From Pseudomonadota bacterium (GTDB lineage Bacteria > Pseudomonadota > Gammaproteobacteria > Thiotrichales > Thiotrichaceae): 37,933 bases of DNA. Of the stretch, positions 33,465 through 37,933 are shown in pieces. The notes below the pieces were generated by a model. That model saw only the letters and a list, made by a program, of their open reading frames with translations, searched no databases and was not told the DNA's origin. The stretch's first letter is position 1, and each line of letters starts with the position of its first letter. The position numbers and the translations under genes are program-made. The stretch spans positions 1-37,933 of the forward strand of contig PDPG01000026.1 of assembly GCA_002747455.1 (NCBI GenBank). Reading direction: 5' to 3'.

Positions 33465-34352
33465 TCAAGGACAGCTTACGTCGCGAACCGGTGCATAGCC
33501 CTTTTTCATGATGATGCATTGACCTTCATCACTCAGGATCCAGTCAAGGTATTCTTTGGTGGCGCCGGTGGGTTCACCGTTGGTGTACATAAACAGCGGG
33601 CGGGCAATGGGATAGCTTCGGTCGCTGGCTGTGGCGACAGAAGGAGCCACGCAATCCGCGTCGCCCTGCGCGACACAGACCATTTTGATTTCATCGGTGG
33701 CGTAGGCCAGTCCGCTGTAACCAATGGCGCAAGGTGTGTGTTGAACCAGATCGACCACGTCTTTGGAACCGTGCATGTCTCTTGAACCCAATTTAAAGTC
33801 CTTGCCCTTACCCAGGACCGCTTTTCTGAAGTAGGCAAATGTGCCGGAGTTGTTCTGTCTGCTGACGCGCACGATTTTATCGTCATCGCAGCCGGGTATT
33901 TCAATGCCCAGATCCGACCAGCTGACAATCGATCCGCCTTCACCGTAAATTTGGGCCAGTTGTTCGATGGTGATGGATTCAATGGGGTTGTCTTTGTGAA
34001 CGAAAATAGCCAAAGCGTCGTAGCCCACGACAAATTCCACGGGCTTCTGACCGTTCTTTTCTGCCAGTTTTATTTCTTTTTCTTTCATGGCCCTGCTGGC
34101 ATTGGCAATATCGACCGTGCCGTTGATGAGTGCGGCAATTCCCGTACCCGATCCGCCGCCTGAAACGGCAATAGCCAGATTGGGGTTAATGTCCTGATAT
34201 TTTTCTGCCCATGCCTGAGCCACGTTGACCAGTGTGTCCGATCCCTTGTTTTGTAAGACCGTGCGTTTGTTTCCCTTTGAGTTTGGTGAACTTCCCGGTC
34301 CACCTCCGCATCCAATAATTAAAACTGCGGCTAAAATTCCAAATACCCTCAT
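33465..34352 (-). CDS. pstS: Phosphate-binding lipoprotein PstS
   Basis: The periplasmic phosphate receptor for the Pst importer, 295 residues from ATG 34352 with AAAGGAG 7 bases upstream. The N-terminus MRVFGILAAVLIIGC is a lipoprotein signal with lipobox LIIGC and predicted acylation at Cys15, so the protein is membrane-tethered. Ligand-binding segments GSDTLVNVAQ, VSGGGSGTGIAAL and ANASRAMKEKE are typical of PstS. So is RQNNSGTFAYF. It is the first gene of the locus, preceded by a Pho-box-like array and followed by two hairpins, the layout expected if binding protein is made in excess. Confidence 0.95.
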   Translation of the reverse strand: MRVFGILAAVLIIGCGGGPGSSPNSKGNKRTVLQNKGSDTLVNVAQAWAEKYQDINPNLAIAVSGGGSGTGIAALINGTVDIANASRAMKEKEIKLAEKNGQKPVEFVVGYDALAIFVHKDNPIESITIEQLAQIYGEGGSIVSWSDLGIEIPGCDDDKIVRVSRQNNSGTFAYFRKAVLGKGKDFKLGSRDMHGSKDVVDLVQHTPCAIGYSGLAYATDEIKMVCVAQGDADCVAPSVATASDRSYPIARPLFMYTNGEPTGATKEYLDWILSDEGQCIIMKKGYAPVRDVSCP

Positions 34353-34392
34353 TGTTTTTCTCCTTTCATGAGTTGCCTGTTCAAGCAGTGTT

Positions 34393-34446
34393 AGCATATA
34401 AGGTCATGATGAAAGCAGGGTTAGGCTCATGTTAGAAATGCGTTAG
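34393..34446 (-). promoter_or_regulatory. Pho-box-like direct repeats and -10 of pstS
   Basis: Read on the minus strand, CTAACGC (34446-34440), CTAACAT (34435-34429) and CTAACCC (34424-34418) repeat every 11 bases, with a weaker fourth unit TTCATCA (34413-34407). The 7-base unit with 4-base spacers is the geometry of PhoB sites (consensus CTGTCAT); CTAACAT matches 5 of 7. A -10 (TATGCT, 34398-34393) follows 8 bases later, so PhoB would replace a missing -35. Transcription would start about 34 bases before the pstS ATG. Confidence 0.7.
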
Positions 34447-34524
34447 ATTGAAAACGACGGCTTGTTTTACTGTTTCTGGGGAGTGCAAGTGAATTGACGA
34501 TTTGAGTGGGACATTTGCGCGGAA

Positions 34525-34554
34525 TTGTTCGGGATATTTTCCCGTCAATATGCT
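34525..34554 (+). promoter_or_regulatory. Candidate promoter for the rightward trio
   Basis: TTGTTC (34525-34530) and TATGCT (34549-34554) with an 18-base spacer, which contains a small dyad CGGGA-TATTT-TCCCG. It lies about 110 bases before the TTG start at 34663. The match is moderate. Confidence 0.3.
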
Positions 34555-34662
34555 AGAGTCAAAAGGTGGATTCTGTAGAATCAGATAACGGTCTTCCGTC
34601 AAGCTGAAAGCAGCTTCTGGGGTTCGAGCCTGACTGCGGCACGGAAGAAAAAGGAATGGACA

Positions 34663-35076
34663 TTGTCATTTATCGGCAGACTTATCGGGTCGGCACAGCG
34701 CAAGGTCGAGGTTCTTCCTCATAAACGGGAACCCGGTCATTCTCTTGTTTTCCACATTCAGGGTGTGGATGATTGCGCTTCGGATGGTGTTAAAACACAT
34801 GGTTACATTCAAATGGCGGAAGAGGGCATTCAAAGTGGCAGATCCAGACCGCTTGGAATTCTGGACCGTATGCTTAGGCGGCCCGCACTCGTGGGTGAGG
34901 TTTACGAGGATCATCAGCACATGCTGCACGTGACGCTCTGGGCGGAGCCGTACATTCGGTTTGAACTGGACTTGAACCAGCCTGAAATGGTCGAGTGCTG
35001 GTCTGAATGTTACATTATGATTCGATCGGGTGGTTTTGATTTATTGCGACCCTGTGAAGAGGAGGAGCAACCTTGA
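34663..35076 (+). CDS. Hypothetical protein upstream of the PRPP-synthetase-like gene
   Basis: I do not recognise this 137-residue protein. It is soluble, with no signal peptide or membrane segment, and mixed alpha/beta. The middle section has aromatic and acidic patches (HMLHVTLWAEPYIRFELDLN). The start is TTG 34663 with AAGGA 8 bases upstream; no in-frame ATG nearby fits. Its stop overlaps the next gene's TTG start (TTGA), and its last codons contain that gene's GGAGGAG ribosome site, so the two are translationally coupled. This coupling is the main reason to believe it is real. Confidence 0.7.
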   Translation: MSFIGRLIGSAQRKVEVLPHKREPGHSLVFHIQGVDDCASDGVKTHGYIQMAEEGIQSGRSRPLGILDRMLRRPALVGEVYEDHQHMLHVTLWAEPYIRFELDLNQPEMVECWSECYIMIRSGGFDLLRPCEEEEQP

Positions 35077-35993
35077 AAGATCGACTGGTATTCTGCACAG
35101 AGCGGTATCGCTACTTGCGGGACCGCATTTGTGCCTACGATGGTTTTGTTCCAGGAGGGTTGGATCGCAGGCGTTTTCCCGACGGCGAACGCTACATGCG
35201 CGTTCTGGATCGCACCAAGGGCGAGGATGTGTTTCTGGTGGGCGGCACAATCTGTGACTCCGATACCCTGGAACTGTTTGATCTGGCGTGTGGTCTGGTT
35301 TACGGTGGGGCCATTTCACTGACAGTCATCATTCCCTACTTCGGATATTCCACCATGGAGCGGGCCAGCAATGCCGGGGAGGTGATTCCCGCCAAAAACA
35401 GAGCTCTGCTTCTATCGGCCATTCCCAAAGCACGCATGGGCAATGAATTTGTCTTTGTGGATTTGCATACCGACGGTGTACCCCATTACTTTGAGGGCAG
35501 CATCCGACAAGCTCAGTTATCGGCACGCAGTCTTGTCTCCGATGTGCTGCGTGAAAGCGGTGAGAATGTCATTTTAGCCAGTACCGATGCGGGCCGGGCC
35601 AAATGGGTCGAGTCCCTGGCCAACAGTTTCGGAGTGGAGGCCGCGTTTGTGTACAAGCAGCGCCTGTCGGGAGAAGAGACACGCATAACAGGGGTGAACG
35701 CCAAGGTCGAGGGTCGGCCCATCGTCATTTACGACGACATGATCCGCACGGGCGGTTCACTGATCAAGGCCGCTGAAACCTATCTGGCCAACGGAGCACT
35801 CAGTGTGGCAGCTTTTGCCACTCACGGCGTTTTTCCCGGTTCCGCGCTGGACCACTTGAAAGCAAGCGGTTGTTTCAGCTGGATTGGCATAACGGACACC
35901 CATCCCCGCGTGTGTGATTTTGATGATCCATTCTTGAAAGTGTTCAGTATGGCGCCCGTGATCGCGGATTACATGCGGCACGAAGTCGAGTGA
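35073..35993 (+). CDS. Ribose-phosphate pyrophosphokinase-like protein (divergent PRPP synthetase)
   Basis: A PRPP-synthetase-family protein of 306 residues, normal length. The PRPP-binding loop is VIYDDMIRTGGSL (family DDMIDTAGT). The N-terminal FPDGERYMRV matches the FSDGE motif, and the catalytic-loop lysine/arginine pair appears as VYKQR. FVFVDLHTDG keeps the DLH histidine. The ATP loop that usually reads YARQDRK is YSTMERA, so nucleotide contacts differ. It would make PRPP from ribose 5-phosphate and ATP for nucleotide, histidine or NAD synthesis, or be a specialised paralogue. The start is TTG 35073 with GGAGGAG upstream. Its stop overlaps hemW by 4 bases. Confidence 0.85.
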   Translation: MKDRLVFCTERYRYLRDRICAYDGFVPGGLDRRRFPDGERYMRVLDRTKGEDVFLVGGTICDSDTLELFDLACGLVYGGAISLTVIIPYFGYSTMERASNAGEVIPAKNRALLLSAIPKARMGNEFVFVDLHTDGVPHYFEGSIRQAQLSARSLVSDVLRESGENVILASTDAGRAKWVESLANSFGVEAAFVYKQRLSGEETRITGVNAKVEGRPIVIYDDMIRTGGSLIKAAETYLANGALSVAAFATHGVFPGSALDHLKASGCFSWIGITDTHPRVCDFDDPFLKVFSMAPVIADYMRHEVE

Positions 35994-37129
35994 CCTTGCA
36001 AGCTCCCTTATCGCTTTACATTCACGTCCCTTTCTGCCGGAGCCGGTGCCATTACTGTCATTTTGACATTAAAGTGGTCGCTGCCCGCCGAAACACCAAA
36101 CCCTCGCTGCACAAGGAGTGGTTTGAAAACTACACAAAGGCTGTTCAGCAGGAACTCATTTTCTACCGCCGGCAAGTGGGGGACAGACTGCTTCAAAGTG
36201 TTTATTTTGGCGGAGGTACACCGAGTTTCCTGCCCCTGGAGTTGCTGTGCTCCATCTTGGACTGTGTTGCCAGGCACTTCAGACTGGATGAAGACTGTGA
36301 AATTAGCGTTGAAGCCAATCCCGAAGACGTATGCGAAACATGGGTTGCTGGTCTGAGAGGAAAAGGCGTTACACGATTGTCACTGGGAGTCCAGTCCACA
36401 CAGGCTGAAACGCTGAAAGCCGTGCGGCGCAATCACACACCTGAGATGGTTTTCAGGGCTCTGGAACAAATAGGCGGGTTGAAGCACGGTTGCTCCGTGG
36501 ACTACATTCTGGGCTTACCCTTCCAGGAACGGAAACAGGTTGAGCGCGATTTGGCGATGATCACGGCCTGTGAGCCGCAGCATCTATCGCTGTACCTTCT
36601 CGAACGGGATATTCCCACACCCCTGGACCGCTACCCGGGAGCCATGCCCACTGAAGATCAGCAGGCAGAGTGGTTTGAAGCAGCGACGACACTATTAAAA
36701 TCTTGTGGTTACAAGCACTACGAGATCAGTAATTTCTGCCAATCGGGCTGCGAATCGGTTCACAACAGCAATTACTGGAAGTTTGGCGATTACCTGGGTG
36801 TGGGTCCCGCAGCCCACGGCCGCCTGGGCAAGACCTATTGGAGCAACCACACCCAACTCGCGCGTTATCTGGAATCGGTTCATGATAAGGGTACGGGCGA
36901 ATGCCAGCGGGAAACCTGGTCAGACGGGGAGTTCAGAAGGCAAAAGTGCCTGCAGGGTTTGAGGTTATTGAGCGGGATCCCTCTAAGCTGGGTCACACAG
37001 CAGGAAAAAGAGGCTTTAGAAGAGCTGGCAGACTATGCACTTGTGAGTCTGGCGGACGGAAAGGTGAAATTGACAGAGAGAGGCATTTTACTGGCAAACG
37101 AAGTCTTTCAGGTCTTCATTTCAAGTTAG
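35990..37129 (+). CDS. hemW: HemW-like radical SAM protein (heme chaperone)
   Basis: A 379-residue radical SAM protein of the HemN/HemW group. The [4Fe-4S] motif is CRSRCHYC (Cys16, Cys20, Cys23), followed by the HemW-type FGGGTPSFLPL, then SVEANPED and LSLGVQS. The C-terminal HNSNYWKFGDYLGVGPAAHG is the HemW signature (HN..YW) and separates it from HemN coproporphyrinogen oxidase, which has an extra N-terminal cysteine context. HemW binds heme and inserts it into respiratory enzymes. The start is GTG 35990, coupled to the preceding gene through GTGA. Assignment between HemW and an uncharacterised HemN-like enzyme rests on motif pattern. Confidence 0.9.
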   Translation: MTLQAPLSLYIHVPFCRSRCHYCHFDIKVVAARRNTKPSLHKEWFENYTKAVQQELIFYRRQVGDRLLQSVYFGGGTPSFLPLELLCSILDCVARHFRLDEDCEISVEANPEDVCETWVAGLRGKGVTRLSLGVQSTQAETLKAVRRNHTPEMVFRALEQIGGLKHGCSVDYILGLPFQERKQVERDLAMITACEPQHLSLYLLERDIPTPLDRYPGAMPTEDQQAEWFEAATTLLKSCGYKHYEISNFCQSGCESVHNSNYWKFGDYLGVGPAAHGRLGKTYWSNHTQLARYLESVHDKGTGECQRETWSDGEFRRQKCLQGLRLLSGIPLSWVTQQEKEALEELADYALVSLADGKVKLTERGILLANEVFQVFISS

Positions 37130-37186
37130 AGAACGACAGCAGAACGGCTGATGTTCATTTTGTTGGCTATCTCGTTTTGAAATGAA
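37115..37186. repeat. Inverted repeat flanking the hemW stop
   Basis: TTCATTTCAA (37115-37124, inside the 3' end of hemW) and TTGAAATGAA (37177-37186) are perfect 10-base inverted repeats 52 bases apart. They border the transposase remnant and may be a relic of element insertion or a long-loop stem. Confidence 0.45.
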
Positions 37187-37209
37187 TTATTGGACGTGAA
37201 TTATTGGAC
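37184..37209. repeat. 12-base direct repeat at the transposase remnant's left edge
   Basis: GAATTATTGGAC occurs at 37184-37195 and again at 37198-37209, separated by GT. It lies exactly where the transposase homology begins and could record the deletion or insertion junction. Confidence 0.65.
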
Positions 37210-37660
37210 AGCCAAAATAGGGATATGCAATCGACACCCAAAGAGGAGACCATTGCTGAGGCTAAACGAAATGACGGTTATTTTACGCTGTTGTGCGACG
37301 ACATCAAAGATCCGCTAAAAGCTTTGGCAACATACAGAAACAAAGCCCCTGTTGAGAAGGCGTTTGGAAATAGCAAAGAGCGCTTGAGGCTAAGAAGAGT
37401 AGAAGTCTCATTGGAAAAGAGCTTAGACGGCAAGTTGTTTGTGGAATTCATTGCGCTCATCATCCTGTCGTATATTAAGAAGCAAATGCAGGACACGAAG
37501 CTCTTTAAAGGATGCTACGATGACAGAAGTGCCGGATGAGTTCGATTCAACCGAGAGTTTTGCAGTCCCGGGACATGCCATTCAACCAGGAGAAATAACC
37601 AGGAAGCAAATAGACCTCTACAGAAGAATGGGAGCAGAGCTATCCACCTCGTTACAATAA
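37210..37660 (+). pseudogene. IS1634-type transposase, C-terminal fragment with frameshift
   Basis: The frame reads IAEAKRNDGYFTLLCDD, then YRNKAPVEKAFGNSKERLR and SLDGKLFVEFIALIILSYIK. These are hallmark residues of the C-terminal DDE region of IS1634/IS4-group transposases (YRNK..VEKAFGN.K carries the catalytic glutamate area). It ends out of frame near 37515. A one-base shift continues the homology as TEVPDEFDSTESF and GEITRKQIDLYRRMGAEL to a stop at 37660, the usual C-terminus. The N-terminal two thirds are missing. It is inactive. Confidence 0.8.
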
Positions 37661-37672
37661 ACCCGGGAATGC

Positions 37673-37933
37673 AGGTTACAACTGTAGGATCTAATGAAAA
37701 GCTTTTAGTTGCCTGAATCCCAAGTTTGGCCAATATTTTGGAACTCCCAGCTTCGAAAAAACGATCAAGTGTACGACCTAAGTTGTTGTCATTCAACAAC
37801 TCAGGGTCTGTCGTTTCTCCTAATAATAGTTTCCTGTCCTGTGCAGCCATGAACTCCTCAAGTCGATACAATGGTGTACGACCCGAAAGCGTATCAAGAA
37901 CCATTGCCTGGACTGCAATACCCGGTTTTAATG
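37673..37933 (-). pseudogene. IS1634-type transposase, N-terminal fragment, cut by the window edge
   Basis: On the minus strand the frame reads KPGIAVQAMVLDTLSGRTPL, then YRLEEFMAAQDRKLLLGE and LNDNNLGRTLDRFFEAG, the N-terminal domain (DUF4277-type) of IS1634-group transposases. The reading frame enters from beyond the right edge. Similarity stops after KSFSLDPTVV near 37680-37673, where the sequence changes to the tail of the opposing fragment, so the gene is broken there. Confidence 0.75.

Larger units (their letters stand above)
34353..34662. other. Divergent control region between pstS and the PRPP-synthetase-like operon
   Basis: This 310-base region holds the pstS promoter with its Pho-box-like repeats and a candidate promoter facing right. 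Both proposed -10 elements are embedded in the same octamer ATATGCTA. A GGTTCGAGCC near 34621 resembles a tRNA T-arm but no tRNA fold exists. Confidence 0.5.
37204..37933. mobile_element. Rearranged IS1634-type element remnants
   Basis: Two non-overlapping pieces of IS1634-type transposase lie in opposite orientations: the C-terminal part on the plus strand (37210-37660) and the N-terminal part on the minus strand (about 37673-37933 and beyond). Their broken ends meet near 37665. The element as seen cannot encode a working enzyme. Confidence 0.75.

Noticed and set aside
34615..34650. GGTTCGAGCC resembling a tRNA T-arm
   Set aside because: The bases on either side do not form a T-stem, and no acceptor, D or anticodon stem could be drawn around it.

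Overview
The window suggests a Gram-negative bacterium of moderate GC. It has a type VI secretion sheath/baseplate locus, a lipoprotein PstS, c-di-GMP-type domains (PilZ, MshEN), FHA and DUF4388 modules, large secreted proteins with repeats, and frequent TTG/GTG starts. The mix fits Acidobacteriota (Holophagae or Acanthopleuribacter-like) or a myxobacterial/deltaproteobacterial lineage. No rRNA or tRNA is present to settle this, so the taxonomy is inference.

Layout. 1-3445: the edge of a minus-strand gene, an AT-rich gene for a zinc-ribbon membrane protein, a UreH/TauE-like membrane protein, a PilZ/YcgR-like protein, and an HU/IHF-like protein that overlaps the PilZ gene tail to tail. 3842-12376: two large exported proteins (a BNR propeller with a PA-domain insertion, and an 846-residue beta-rich protein) that share C-terminal repeats of about 100 residues. 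They flank a MshEN-domain protein. 12835-15412: acyl-CoA dehydrogenase, dephospho-CoA kinase (coaE), then an FHA-DUF4388 protein with its own promoter.

15862-28237 (all minus strand) is the main attraction: a T6SS sheath/baseplate locus read as tssB-tssC, hairpin, tssF-tssG-tssE-tssC paralogue-clpV, hairpin, sigma-54 activator, TssB-TssC fusion. There are three TssC-type sheath proteins in one locus, and one is a single-chain TssB+TssC fusion. No membrane-complex, tube, spike or TssA/TssK gene lies here. The system must therefore be completed elsewhere in the genome or be reduced.

28768-34352 (minus strand) is a phosphate-uptake locus: pstS, phoU, pstC, pstA and two pstB-type ATPases. An 11-bp-periodic Pho-box-like repeat lies upstream of pstS. 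The two ATPases have complementary motif defects, predicting a heterodimer with one good and one degenerate ATP site. PhoU carries a C-terminal ArsC/low-molecular-weight phosphatase domain that has lost its catalytic residues. Divergent from pstS is a translationally coupled plus-strand trio: an unknown protein, a PRPP-synthetase-like protein and HemW. The right edge holds two IS1634-type transposase remnants facing each other.
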